64,000 bases of DNA from Schizochytrium sp. TIO01. Taxonomy: Eukaryota > Sar > Bigyra > Thraustochytrida > Thraustochytriidae. The stretch is from assembly GCA_004764695.1 (NCBI GenBank), contig SMSO01000014.1:7361125-7425124 (forward strand), in the 5' to 3' direction. This document shows positions 34,878 to 44,558 of this stretch, one piece after another (positions within the stretch are counted from its first letter, which is position 1; every line of letters starts with the position of its first letter). A model generated the notes under the pieces. It was given only the letters and a program-made list of their open reading frames with translations, made no database searches and had not been told where the DNA came from. The translations under genes were made by a program, and so were the position numbers.

Positions 34878-35468
34878 TTAAAGATGGAAGTGCTTAGGTT
34901 TGTTACTATGTAGATGCTTAGCACGACTTCTCATGTAAGTAGTTCTAGTCGACTGGGAGCCCCCGAGGTTCTTCTTCGCTCTGTAAATCATAACTCCCGA
35001 GCCAGCGACTGCTCCGCCCCCAAGCAAGACGCCAGTTGTTACAAGTGCTATTCCTGCGCCCTCGCCTCCCTTGCTGCCTACCTGATTGTTGGCTGCTCTT
35101 GAAATAGAGGCGGCTCTGCCTGGAGAAAGGGCATTTGGGTCATCCAGGATCCTTTCTAAGCCAGTCACTCCTTCACCTTCTGCTACCAGATCTATGTAAC
35201 TCTGCACAGTCGTGTCGTTCGAGGTATCCTGCAATGCATTGTAAATAAAAGTAGCGTTCTGGATTGCAAGAGGTCTTGTGGAGTTAGCAATGAGCGTCTG
35301 GAGCTTGGTGATTGTGTAAATATAATCGGTCTGATCAGCCCAGAAGATTGGTTGATCATCTCCGTAATCAGTATTAGCAGGCCAAGGCCACGCTGTTGTT
35401 GAAGTCGCCGCCGCCCCGGTTGTAGTTTGTGTTGCTTCAGCTGTTGTAGCCGCTGTAGTGCTGGACAT
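34878..35468 (-). CDS. tail-anchored Ser/Thr-rich membrane protein
   Basis: The frame can be extended to 35540, but the ATG at 35468 gives the more typical N-terminus (MSSTTAATTAEATQ), shared in style with the proteins at 46640 and 50233. About 196 residues: a Thr/Ala-rich N-terminus, a soluble part with Trp/Tyr (WPWPANTDYGDD, FWADQTDYIYT), a Gly-rich membrane segment near residues 140-162 (IALVTTGVLLGGGAVAGSG), and a basic tail rich in His and Lys. No signal peptide is seen, so the protein is probably anchored by its C-terminal segment. Likely a virion or envelope component by analogy. Function unknown. Confidence 0.75.
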   Translation of the reverse strand: MSSTTAATTAEATQTTTGAAATSTTAWPWPANTDYGDDQPIFWADQTDYIYTITKLQTLIANSTRPLAIQNATFIYNALQDTSNDTTVQSYIDLVAEGEGVTGLERILDDPNALSPGRAASISRAANNQVGSKGGEGAGIALVTTGVLLGGGAVAGSGVMIYRAKKNLGGSQSTRTTYMRSRAKHLHSNKPKHFHL

Positions 35469-35647
35469 TATAATGTTCCTTCTTTTTTTCTTGTTCTCTC
35501 TAGAAAGGATACGAAAAAAAGTTACCAACAGATCAATCAATATATATTATCTCCCCTTTAAAGTTAAGGATCCTGGAAAGAAAGGAAGACATTGATTACT
35601 GCAGTCAGCCGCATAAACCCACAAAAGGAAAAACTAACCCAATTGTA

Positions 35648-37597
35648 ATGATGATTAGCCCCGAGCAGAAATTAAGGTTTGCTATTGTGATTTTGGTCAT
35701 TGGTATCTTGGTGGTTATCTCGCTGACTTCTTCCGGGGCCTCAATGATTGCTCGTGCTAATTCTTACCTCGATGCGAACGACATTGGTTACCAGACAGAA
35801 AATGATGACAATCCTGATGCAGAAAATGATGATGACGCGGATACAAGTACCTCCACGACTTCTGTGGAAGGTGGTGATACTGGAAGCACAACGGCTTCTT
35901 CCAGTGGGACCGGTTCTTCGGAGACAACCTATGATCCTAATCTAAGGGCGCGCCCCACGACAGAAAATGTGGTGCGCCCGACGGATGATAACATTTGGGG
36001 AGGTATGAAATTAGATAGCATGCCACAGGATAAAGACATTTCCGGGGGTCCTACAGTGAACGGCGCTCTTACTGCAAATGTGGGAGAGTTCATGGGTGTG
36101 CGCAGCAAGGGAGCAGAACCCTTTTTTCCTGATTGGGAGTTTGGATGGTACCTAAACGAAGGCCAAGTTTCCATTGATCGCGCAAACGCCAAGACCTTTC
36201 GTATCAACATCTTCTGCGCCAGTTATAATGACGACAAGTTCCCTATCCCCACTGACGAATTCAAAGCGGCTTATTTGAACTTCTGGAAAGTCGCAGGTGC
36301 TGGTTTTATCACCCCTGAATGGGGCAAGCTAGATGTTTTTGATTTTGATTCCAGCCACCCTGCTGATCACCACGATTCTGCTTCGAAGATCATCAGTGCG
36401 GTAGCGAAAAAGTATCCTGACTGGTGGCCGCAGGTCAAGGCAAAGACGCTTCCCGAGGAGGCCTGCTTGATCATGATGGGCTACCGTAAGTACGGCTCTG
36501 GAGGGCAGTACCTTGGCGTTTATTCAAGAGTGAAGGGACCCATCGATTCCACTTCTCTGCACGAACTGGGCCACCGCTCAGGCGGTCACTCTTACATGCT
36601 TGGATGGGACACCAAGAAGAAGATCTATACAATGCCTGGTACTCTTTCGAATGACGGCATGTGCATGATGAGCTACACGACGCGCTACATGGACCTCTAC
36701 GCTCCTCCCTGGTACCACCGCAACGGCTGGTTCAGAGCAGAGCCCGGGTCTTATCGTTACATTCAGAACGGTGCGACGTACAAGATGAATATGTTTCACC
36801 AGTGGAAGGCCGATGGGCGCGTGCACTGCTTGGTGGCTCTAAGCCCGTTCACTGGGGAGTATGTGTTTTACAAGATTAGTATGATTGGCTGGTCCAAGCC
36901 GGGCATTGAGACAACTTTATGGCTGACTGGCCGGACCAAGAATGGCAAAACTCGCATTCCAACTGCGGATATTCCTGACATTGAGACGAATAATCTTATG
37001 AAAGGTTCTAACAACGATGGTTTCATTCGCTGGGTGGCCTACCCGGCCGCTTGGGTCTCGACGGGTGGCAATGATATGGAGCTCCGTGCCTGCCGCGACC
37101 CAATTACAGGCGGAGGAGAGGACTGGATAGATCCTAACACTGGCCTGCGCTTTGTGGTGAGCAATGTCGTGAAGGACTGGGAGAATTACCAGTGTGACGT
37201 GACAGTAACCTACGATGCTTCTTACTTGAAGCGTACCCTACCTCCTCAGATTACCAAGATTGCGACTGGAGTTTACAAGCACCAGAAGGGCAGTGATTTG
37301 TATGACGACAGCAAGGGTTCCGTAACGGATAACAGTTCCACTTTGCTCATTGTTACCTTCAAAAATCCCAATCCAGGCAGCACGCGCCCATTCATTTGCA
37401 ATGCCAAGAGCTGCTTTACACAAGGAGGAATGGGCTTAGGAGGGCCAAACAACCAGAAATGCATCTTGCTTGGAGGGACTTCACAGGATTTCTACTTCCA
37501 GGCAAAGAAAGGAACCTTGGCAGGCAAAGAAGACGTTGCTGTTATTTGTCTAGGCGAGACCTATACTCGCAAAATCAAGTTCACGCACCACAAGTAA
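35648..37597 (+). CDS. membrane-anchored M11 (gametolysin-like) metallopeptidase
   Basis: 649 codons with an ATG start. Residues 9-28 (LRFAIVILVIGILVVISL) form a signal anchor. Residues 50-110 are an acidic Ser/Thr-rich stalk. The peptidase domain carries SLHELGHRSGGHS (H305, E306, H309) and downstream the Met-turn-like block GMCMMSYTTRYMDLYAPPW and NGWF, the arrangement seen in gametolysin-like M11 peptidases, which cleave cell-wall glycoproteins in green algae. After H309 the spacing to the third ligand is one residue short (Gly312, His314), compared with the family pattern HExxHxxGxxH. The C-terminal 150 residues form a Cys-containing beta-rich region. An AATAAA lies at 37649. It could act on host surface or wall proteins during entry or release (inference). 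Confidence 0.8.
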   Translation: MMISPEQKLRFAIVILVIGILVVISLTSSGASMIARANSYLDANDIGYQTENDDNPDAENDDDADTSTSTTSVEGGDTGSTTASSSGTGSSETTYDPNLRARPTTENVVRPTDDNIWGGMKLDSMPQDKDISGGPTVNGALTANVGEFMGVRSKGAEPFFPDWEFGWYLNEGQVSIDRANAKTFRINIFCASYNDDKFPIPTDEFKAAYLNFWKVAGAGFITPEWGKLDVFDFDSSHPADHHDSASKIISAVAKKYPDWWPQVKAKTLPEEACLIMMGYRKYGSGGQYLGVYSRVKGPIDSTSLHELGHRSGGHSYMLGWDTKKKIYTMPGTLSNDGMCMMSYTTRYMDLYAPPWYHRNGWFRAEPGSYRYIQNGATYKMNMFHQWKADGRVHCLVALSPFTGEYVFYKISMIGWSKPGIETTLWLTGRTKNGKTRIPTADIPDIETNNLMKGSNNDGFIRWVAYPAAWVSTGGNDMELRACRDPITGGGEDWIDPNTGLRFVVSNVVKDWENYQCDVTVTYDASYLKRTLPPQITKIATGVYKHQKGSDLYDDSKGSVTDNSSTLLIVTFKNPNPGSTRPFICNAKSCFTQGGMGLGGPNNQKCILLGGTSQDFYFQAKKGTLAGKEDVAVICLGETYTRKIKFTHHK

Positions 37598-37723
37598 TCA
37601 AAGTGAGTCGAAGAAAAAGAAAAAGGGAAACATGATTTAGACATAAGCAATAAAACCAAAAAAAACCATTCATTCATTCATTCATTCTCCTTAACCACTG
37701 GATGGCCCTCTTGAACTGATTAT

Positions 37724-39064
37724 TTATCCTCTTCTGCTTCGCGCATCTTTCCAGTGGGATTCTGTTTCGGTTGCTTTCCATTGGAGGTTCTCGTAGAACA
37801 GGTCTTGATCCTTCACAAACACGAAGGTGAAGAAATCGGTGAAACCATCAACCCTTTTCTCGATTTTGGTACCCTCTTTCATGTAAAAGGCAACCGTTTC
37901 GCAATCAATGGGTTCAAACCCAGTGATTTTGACCCAAGTTCTCACTCGACTTTCCCCAGTACGGTCAGTAGCAGTAACGTTCTCATTGGGACTGTAGTCG
38001 TGCGCAGGCTCGATCATGATCTGAGGAAACCTATCTTTGCCATACCCGTACTGGTTACGTCGACCGTCGAACATGCGATGTATCGCCGCCGACAAGGCTA
38101 AGCGATTATTGTCGTCGTCCTGGACGCCCGCAGCATCCACAGCCGTCTTGTGAACTAGGTGTGCACAATCCGCCACCCCCTTTCGAAGAAAGAATGGGGC
38201 CTCAATCGACTGGAACATGGCTAAGTCCGAATCAGGTTCCACAGTGGTGTACACTGTGCTATCGCTGTCACCACAACGCGCAGAGCCTGGCTCATCATCC
38301 GAACGATAGTCCGTGCTGTAAATGTTCTGGGTATTGTTGACATAAACGACTTCAGGGTAAGAGAGATCAATGTTGTCATTATTGTATCCGAGATTATTCG
38401 ACAAGATCTCGTTGCAAAACATAGCAGCATCTCGAGAGCTAGAGAAGATAATCTCGAAGGTCAAGTCCATGGGTGGGTTGTCTCCTTCGTAACGAATAGC
38501 TCTTCTATGCGATGGAACGTCCGTATCTTCGATTACCTCCGCAGACCCAGCGTTGTTGGCTGCCGTAAAGTACACGAAGCGACGCAGGCCTTTGGCATTC
38601 TTACTATCTTTGAGGGTACCACAAACCTTATAACACTTGTTTTCGATCTTTCTCGACCTTACCTCGGACACGACACCCCGCTGCGCCCCCCTTTCACTTA
38701 CACTGCTACCTTTTTCGTAGCGCAGTGCGTCCATGTTCCGACTAAGCCTATCGCGCTTCTGTTCAAGGGAATCGTAATACGCCGTTGCCGACCCATATTT
38801 TTTCTTTAGGAAAGCACTGAGGTCGTCGAAGGAAGCCCCGTCCGTTTCTTCCAAACGCTCTATCTTGGCCTCTACGTCAGCGATACGTGCCTCGATGCTC
38901 TCGATCTTTTCTTCAAGCCGATGTACATCTTGATCCAATGCCTCTAGTTTAGCCAACTCGAGGGCTTCGTCCCCTTCCTCAACTGTTGACAATCGTTTGC
39001 GGTCATCGCCGCCCCCGCCACCGCCGCGGGTTTGGTTTCCTTTACGACGGATGAAGGAAGCCAT
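37724..39064 (-). CDS. coiled-coil HNH-type nuclease, copy 1
   Basis: The open frame extends to 39118 from a TTG. The first ATG (39064) gives 446 residues. A basic, Gly-rich start (SFIRRKGNQTRGGGGGGDDR) precedes a coiled coil (near 30-95, LEEKIESIEARIADVEAKIERL), then a domain shared with the gene at 60001-61275 (YKVCGTLKDSK to FCNEILSNN). Then comes an HNH-like motif: CAHLVHK, about 15 residues later DDDNNRLALSAAIHRMFDG. The C-A-H, N-N and H-x-x-F-D-G spacing fits the HNH_2 type of nuclease. It is read towards the M11 gene (convergent ends). Activity is not proven, but the motif residues look intact. Confidence 0.7.
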   Translation of the reverse strand: MASFIRRKGNQTRGGGGGGDDRKRLSTVEEGDEALELAKLEALDQDVHRLEEKIESIEARIADVEAKIERLEETDGASFDDLSAFLKKKYGSATAYYDSLEQKRDRLSRNMDALRYEKGSSVSERGAQRGVVSEVRSRKIENKCYKVCGTLKDSKNAKGLRRFVYFTAANNAGSAEVIEDTDVPSHRRAIRYEGDNPPMDLTFEIIFSSSRDAAMFCNEILSNNLGYNNDNIDLSYPEVVYVNNTQNIYSTDYRSDDEPGSARCGDSDSTVYTTVEPDSDLAMFQSIEAPFFLRKGVADCAHLVHKTAVDAAGVQDDDNNRLALSAAIHRMFDGRRNQYGYGKDRFPQIMIEPAHDYSPNENVTATDRTGESRVRTWVKITGFEPIDCETVAFYMKEGTKIEKRVDGFTDFFTFVFVKDQDLFYENLQWKATETESHWKDARSRRG

Positions 39065-39416
39065 TTTCTTTCGCTCGGATGGACTGTTGCTCTGCTGCAC
39101 CTGCTGCACTTGCTTCAAGTCACGCCGGCCTGGTGATACGGAACTGCCTGAGTCGGGTGCACGGCAGCGATTCTACATTCATTAGGTTAGATAGAAGGGT
39201 AGAGCTTAGGTTAGATTAGGTGAAGTGTAGAGCTTAGGTAAAACAGACTTAAAACTGAGTGCAGCCCTGGCGTAGAAATAGCGGCGGCACAAGACGCACG
39301 GTACTGCACAGGCGCAAAGCTGGTTCTGCCCGCCCGGTCCCTCGCCCTTGCATCCGCCCGTCGGTTGTCTCTCCATCTCTGTGTTACGAAGAGAAGAGAG
39401 GAAAAGAGAGGGGAAG
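39065..39416. other. intergenic region between divergent genes with TTAGG-like repeats
   Basis: 352 bases between the HNH gene and the Myb-like gene, which are read away from each other. Around 39183-39240 the phrase GTAGAGCTTAGGT occurs twice in a stretch of TTAGGTTAG/TTAGATTAGG. It probably holds both promoters, and no TATA box is obvious. Confidence 0.5.
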
Positions 39417-39502
39417 ATGGAGGATCAATCATTCACAGCCCAGAATCACGCAGTCGGTCCTAGCTTTTCTCCGCAGCCGCTCTCACCTCGACAAAGAAGA
39501 AG

Positions 39503-39537
<35 letters not shown>

Positions 39538-40730
39538 GCGCAGACTCAGCGGCGGCGGTCCCACTTTGGGAGCTAAGGCAGAGATATCACGACGATGACA
39601 GGGAGATACTCAAAGAGTTGTTAGAGAAGTTCAATCGAAAAACCACCCCCAAAGGAACCTCGCCTTCAAAGAAAACACCCTGGGAGCGCGTGGAATATTT
39701 CGTCATCCTGTTAGGCGACCCGCGCTTCATTGATCTTTTCAAACGCCTTAAGCGAGAGGAGTTGAAGAACTCAACGGGAGGCCGTAATCGGTGCTATGAT
39801 AGCTTTTCAAAGTTGTTGAACCGAAGCAGCTTTTCTAAATCGCAGAAAGCTCGCAGCGAGCAGCGCGCTTCAGCGCTTTCGTACAAACCGAAGCCCTTTA
39901 CCAAGGAAGAAGAGAGTGCTCTGTTGTCGATTATGCGAGAAGAGGTGCCGCGTAATGCAGAGCGGTATTATATACAAAGAAGCCAAGATCGCTGTATTGC
40001 TTGGACAGAGGTTTCAAAGCGCTTCGATGAGATCACAGGCAGCTGCGATCGACCCGAGAGTTCACTCCAAACCAAGTGGAATACTGCACTGCGATGGAAA
40101 TTTAGCGAAGACCTGAAATTGGGGGAGCTTGTACGCAAGCACACCAAAGCAAGCGAAGGCCAGGCCTACAGAAATTACATAATTCTTTCTGAAGTGGATT
40201 GGGGCAAAGTTCTTAGAGATTTTAAGGATGATTCATTGAATCCTACAATTGTCAAAAGGCGCGCTGTTCGCCTTGGTTTGGTGCGTAAGAAGGAGGCAAG
40301 TAAAAGTCTGGGCAGGCCCCGCGTGCGACCGAAGCCTGTTGCGATTTATTCTGATCGCCTGAGTGCCTCGGGATTGAGCGACATTCGCCTGAAGAATCGT
40401 TATTCGAAGGTGGAGTACGCAAGGATCTTTGAGGGCAATGCATACAGTTTCATTTTCGACTTGCATTCCCGTCAGGATTCAACGAACCCTTGTTACGACA
40501 TGCTAGCGCCTGTGTTCACGCTTTTCAAGACTGAATTAGAGCCTAAGAGGGAACCGATAGATCCGCAAGACACTGCATTTCTTGTCACTCTTCATTTAAG
40601 TGAATGGAAGGCTGTAAAAGTTTGCCTGGAGAACTATGTTTTCAAAGCGGAGCGCTATAGAAAGCTCTTTAAACGATGCCTCATTAATTGGCTCTTTCCT
40701 GGTTCAAGGCCGCCTTTGCAAATGGATTAA
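39417..40730 (+). CDS. Myb/SANT-like DNA-binding protein (tentative)
   Basis: The open frame begins at 39348 with a non-ATG codon. The ATG at 39417 gives 437 residues (MEDQSFTAQNHAVG). A Ser run (AGC repeat) and Ala run follow. Residues near 160-290 show spaced Trp residues as in tandem Myb/SANT repeats: KPFTKEEESALLSIM, then AWTEVSKRFDEITG, RPESSLQTKWNTALRW, and VDWGKVLRDF with VKRRAVRLG. The C-terminal third (RYSKVEYARIFEGN to the end) is conserved-looking but unknown. A role as a transcription regulator is inferred only from this pattern. Confidence 0.6.
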
Positions 40731-41086
40731 TTGTATAATCGATTGATAGTTTTTTTTGTTTTTCTTGCTGTTCTTGATTAAAACAAATGAACTTTATATA
40801 CAAACAAAGGGTTTTTTAATAGACCCCTTTCATTCTGAACGAAAGAAAGAAAGAACTAAGAGAATGTGAATGAAAGAAAGAACTAAAAGAATGTGAATGA
40901 AAGATCTTAAGAGGTCTATTATTTTTTTGCAACCGCCGTTTTGGGATTCTCGCACGAAGCGAACGCGACAAAGCAAAACCGCAATCAACCAAGGAAAGAT
41001 CTGGAGCAGCACTTCGGTTCGCAAGCGCGCGCAAGAGCAGGGTAAGAGGAACGTCTTCGGTGCAGCAGCAGCAGTGAGCGTTAAGC

Positions 41087-41233
41087 ATGACTGGGTTGGA
41101 CTCAACTAAGCGCGGCGGCCAAGCCAGTGCGGAGTACGAGGAAGCGAAGGAGGAGGAGGAGGAGGAAGAGGCCATGTCTCATCACTCGTTCACTTCAACA
41201 GACGAAGAAGACTCTGCAAATCTCCACCATTGA
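41087..41233 (+). CDS. possible small acidic protein
   Basis: A 48-codon ATG frame with the acidic run EEAKEEEEEEEAMSHH and a tail FTSTDEEDSANLHH. Composition matches the acidic low-complexity tracts of neighbouring genes, but the frame is short and has no recognisable homologue. It may be the remnant of a longer gene: the same frame upstream reads a basic Ser/Gln-rich sequence until a stop at 41075. Confidence 0.3.
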   Translation: MTGLDSTKRGGQASAEYEEAKEEEEEEEAMSHHSFTSTDEEDSANLHH

Positions 41234-41420
41234 CGTCTTATCAGTGATCAGGATCAGAGGGAAACAAGAACTGGGAATGGTAGGGAAAGGGGGATTCAAG
41301 GAAAGGGACAATTCTCGTTTCGAAAAAGAAAGTGCCCTCGAAAACAATAAAGTTGAGAGAAAGAAAATTTGCGGTCGGCCATCTTAGATGTCACGTCTGA
41401 AAAGTTTTACTTTTGTCATT

Positions 41421-41628
41421 TCATTTCTTTCGAGGTAAAAGATTTTGATCTCTCTTCCTTAAAAGGTTTTGAGGTGTGCAAATGAAAAGATCACTTTCTG
41501 ATTTTTGTAAAAGCTGAAAGGGGAAAGTTCATTTCTTTCAAGGTAAAAAAATTACACTTAAAAGATTTTTGAGGTACGCAAAACGGAAAGATCGCTTTCA
41601 GGTTCTGGTAAAGCTGAAAGGGGGAAAG
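41421..41628 (+). repeat. imperfect tandem repeat, two units of about 105 bases
   Basis: Unit 1 is 41421-41527 and unit 2 is 41528-41628. Both begin TTCATTTCTTTC-AGGTAAAA, continue through TTTTGAGGT-GCAAA and AAAGATC-CTTTC, and end GTAAA-GCTGAAAGG with GGAAAG. The repeat sits 230 bases upstream of the nuclease-kinase gene and could be regulatory. Confidence 0.75.
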
Positions 41629-41857
41629 GACAATCACGTTTGCTCAACCAAAACGAGTGTCCCTCTCAAATTGAAGCACGCGTAATCGACATGTTTGGAT
41701 TTCTATCGATCGAGCGCGTTGCGTTTTATTCCTGAGATCTGTCGGTCTGGCTAGATCTAGGATGTGTAATCCCCTGGTTGAGTGAAAAGTGGGTGTTTCG
41801 TTGCAGGCAAATCCGGAATTCTGTCAGCACGTGCAGAGTTTAAGAAGATAAACAAGG

Positions 41858-44452
41858 ATGGCTCTGCACCCCGAGAAGCCGTCGAATCTCGTACGGAGAC
41901 CTTCAACGAGGTCTATTGTTGGTGTTTTTGAGAGAGTGTTGACTGTTTCTCGGAATTTGCAAGAGAAAACTGGTGAATTGGCTTCGAAATTGAAGGTTCT
42001 TGAGGCCCGTGTGCACGAAATTCGACCTTCCATTAATCCTTCCTTGGCCCTGGCCATTGATGCTGCAGTGAGAGGAGACGAAAAAGCACAGAAAATTGTA
42101 CGAGAGAGTGAATCCAAAGTTCCTCTGTGTCAGAAAAGGGCGGTCGCGGCGTATACAGCGGCAAGCCACTCTCTCTTTCGTGTCCTTGCAGACACTGCAG
42201 CACTGGAGGAAACAAAGACAGAGTGTGCACTCTTAGTCTCTCAGGCACTCTCCCTTTTTCAAGTTGTTGAAGGTAAGCAAAACCCGAACACGATTGATAG
42301 GCCGTCCATTAGTGAAATCGTTAAGAGTGTGAAAGGGCTTGAAACGAGGCAAGAAGAAGAAGAAGAAGAAGAAGAAGAAGAAGAAGAAAAGGAGAAAGCA
42401 ATGCCCTTTCCTCGTCTCTCAAGAAAGAAAGCCAAGCACGGCTTGTCTGCGCCCCTTCACGCGAAAGGGGACGGGACCACTCGGGATCAACGTGTTGGAA
42501 AGGCGGGAGGCGGAGACGGAATGGCGAGCAACCGACTTAGCATGAACAGTCGCTCGTCGCAGCGAACTGACAACGCGGGGATGCTTAACCGACTTGCCCT
42601 CTATCATGACCGTCTAAAAACTGAACAAGCTAGACTTGAGAAACTTGAAGATGAATTCCGAGAGCTGAAAAGGGAGCTACCTGACGGTGCTGCTCTTCTC
42701 CTTGATGATGTTTTAAATGGGGACGTTACGTTTACGAATGCAAGAAAAGACGTGAAGGAAAATACGAATTTAGAGGATCAAGAAAAGGCTTCTTTTCTTG
42801 GAGCTCTGCGCATAGCTTCTGATATGAAGGAAGCCCGGCTAGAAATCAAGGAGACAAAAGGAAAGATTAGAGAATTTGAGTCTGGAGGCGGTGAAGAAGG
42901 AGACAGCAATTGGCACTTCTCCGGATCAGTTTGGGAAGCCCTTGGGTGCGCTTTACCTGAAATTACTCACGATCCTTCTTTACCCGTATCAAACACGAAT
43001 ATCTCAAATACGGATAACTATCCTTTTGCCCCGAAGACTGTCCAGGGGATTGACTGGGATAATTTCATGGCATACTGCGCAGATAAAGGACATTTGGAAA
43101 AACTTCAGCAAGAATCAACTAATGAAAGTGTTGGTGATTTACTTGAGAGGTCAATGCGCTCTCTTTATATAAAGTCTGAGAGTTCCGTTGGACTTTGTTT
43201 TTCACAAGTTTTCCAAGCAGTCATCTCTACTCTAGACTTCATTCCAAAAAACCTCCGCTACACGTCTGACAAGTCCTCGACGGGTGGTCTTCGACCAGAT
43301 TTTATTATTGGTACCGTCAGAGATGGGGTTACAGTACCTATAAATCCCTTGCTTGTGGGTGAACTGAAGAGTTACAGTTCAGATTCTGAACCATTTTATT
43401 TCCGTTGGTGTGAAAGGGATGGACATGACCCTGAACGATGCCCTAATCGTGCTCATTCTGAGAGGCACACGAATGTGTCCCCAATTAGACAGTTGTATAA
43501 CTACATGGTCGACTCTGGCAAGTTTGTTGGTGTTTACTCCCACTATGGCTGTACTGCGGCATTCTTCCGTGACTGTAAAGGCACTCTTGTTACAACACCG
43601 ATGCTCCCTGACGACTCTGCTCCAATGAGCGTGCCACAGTTGCTCGCCTTGGTTATCATGATTGCCATGTCTGAGGAGGTGCCGGAATTTTACGACGGTA
43701 AAAGGCCCATTTTGGTGCCATGCGAAGGTACAAGAAGTTGCAAAGGTGTCAATCATCACCATACCAGTCTACCTGATGACTGTAAGTGGGCAGAGGACGA
43801 TCTCAAGCGTAGCGCTAAACCTAGAACAGGAGCCACTGCAACGAGAAGGGCGGCGAACAAGTCCCTTTACAAAAAGCATGACACTCCCATCACCTGGGGT
43901 GATCTCTACAACTGCAAGTACATTTCTGACTGCTACACAGGTAACGCAGTTGAGTGTGAGATCATGGGCGAGCGAGCAGTGGTTAAATACAACGATTTCG
44001 GCGATCACGAAGATGCTGATGAGCGTCTTGACCAGATTGATTTTGAAGCTGAAGTCTACGCAAACTTGTCTGACTTGCAGGGGGATTGTATTCCCAAATA
44101 CCTGGGCCATGGCTCCATTACCGATACTGATGGATCCCAGTATGGTTTTGCTACCTCTTATGCAGGCGAGTCACTCTCGTATGAATCTCTTGATTCTCTC
44201 ACTGAAGAGTTCAAGACAAGCGTCAAGGATGCCCTAGACAAGATACACGCGCGTGGTGTTTTACATGGCGACCTGAGACTTCCGAACATCCTGAAGTCGA
44301 AGGACGATCCCGAGAAGGCAGTTTTTATCGACTTCAGTCATTCAGGGATCTATGACGACCCTGATGATCAGTTCTTTCAAGACCACGCAAGGCTTGAGAA
44401 GGAGAACCTCGTCAAGCTCTTGAAAGGCGAAAAAATCAAACAAGTTTTTTGA
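41858..44452 (+). CDS. coiled-coil / PD-(D/E)XK nuclease / protein-kinase-like fusion (Crinkler-like)
   Basis: 864 codons with an ATG start. Residues 1-350 are helical and charged, with an acidic run near 165-178 and coiled coils (EQARLEKLEDEFRELKRE). The middle domain has LRPDFIIG with D481, then LLVGELKS with E502 and K504, the D...ExK pattern of PD-(D/E)XK nucleases. The C-terminal domain resembles a protein kinase: AVVKY (putative ATP-site Lys), FEAEVYANL (helix C Glu), GVLHGDLRLPNIL with H803, D805 and N810, and VFIDFSHSG with D825 in place of the DFG Asp. The Crinkler (CRN) effectors of oomycetes and related proteins join the same nuclease and kinase folds. The activation segment is short. 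Likely a host-directed effector or a genome-conflict toxin (inference). Confidence 0.75.
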   Translation: MALHPEKPSNLVRRPSTRSIVGVFERVLTVSRNLQEKTGELASKLKVLEARVHEIRPSINPSLALAIDAAVRGDEKAQKIVRESESKVPLCQKRAVAAYTAASHSLFRVLADTAALEETKTECALLVSQALSLFQVVEGKQNPNTIDRPSISEIVKSVKGLETRQEEEEEEEEEEEEKEKAMPFPRLSRKKAKHGLSAPLHAKGDGTTRDQRVGKAGGGDGMASNRLSMNSRSSQRTDNAGMLNRLALYHDRLKTEQARLEKLEDEFRELKRELPDGAALLLDDVLNGDVTFTNARKDVKENTNLEDQEKASFLGALRIASDMKEARLEIKETKGKIREFESGGGEEGDSNWHFSGSVWEALGCALPEITHDPSLPVSNTNISNTDNYPFAPKTVQGIDWDNFMAYCADKGHLEKLQQESTNESVGDLLERSMRSLYIKSESSVGLCFSQVFQAVISTLDFIPKNLRYTSDKSSTGGLRPDFIIGTVRDGVTVPINPLLVGELKSYSSDSEPFYFRWCERDGHDPERCPNRAHSERHTNVSPIRQLYNYMVDSGKFVGVYSHYGCTAAFFRDCKGTLVTTPMLPDDSAPMSVPQLLALVIMIAMSEEVPEFYDGKRPILVPCEGTRSCKGVNHHHTSLPDDCKWAEDDLKRSAKPRTGATATRRAANKSLYKKHDTPITWGDLYNCKYISDCYTGNAVECEIMGERAVVKYNDFGDHEDADERLDQIDFEAEVYANLSDLQGDCIPKYLGHGSITDTDGSQYGFATSYAGESLSYESLDSLTEEFKTSVKDALDKIHARGVLHGDLRLPNILKSKDDPEKAVFIDFSHSGIYDDPDDQFFQDHARLEKENLVKLLKGEKIKQVF

Positions 44453-44558
44453 ACACTCACAAGTTAATAACCCCTAACTCATGAAAAGAAGAAGAAGAAG
44501 AAGAAATAATCAATGTTTGTTTTGTTTCCAATCCATTTTATAATAAAATGCTACTTAG

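Larger units (their letters stand above)
40731..41857. other. 1.1-kb region almost without genes
   Basis: Holds a repeated GAATGTGAATGAAAGAAAGAAC phrase (about 40840-40905), a possible 48-codon acidic frame (41087-41233), and a two-copy tandem repeat (41421-41628) in the 5' flank of the nuclease-kinase gene. Confidence 0.5.

Noticed and set aside
43410-44237. Alternative plus-strand frames inside the nuclease-kinase gene
   Set aside because: Shadows: the 864-codon frame carries the nuclease and kinase motifs across the same bases.
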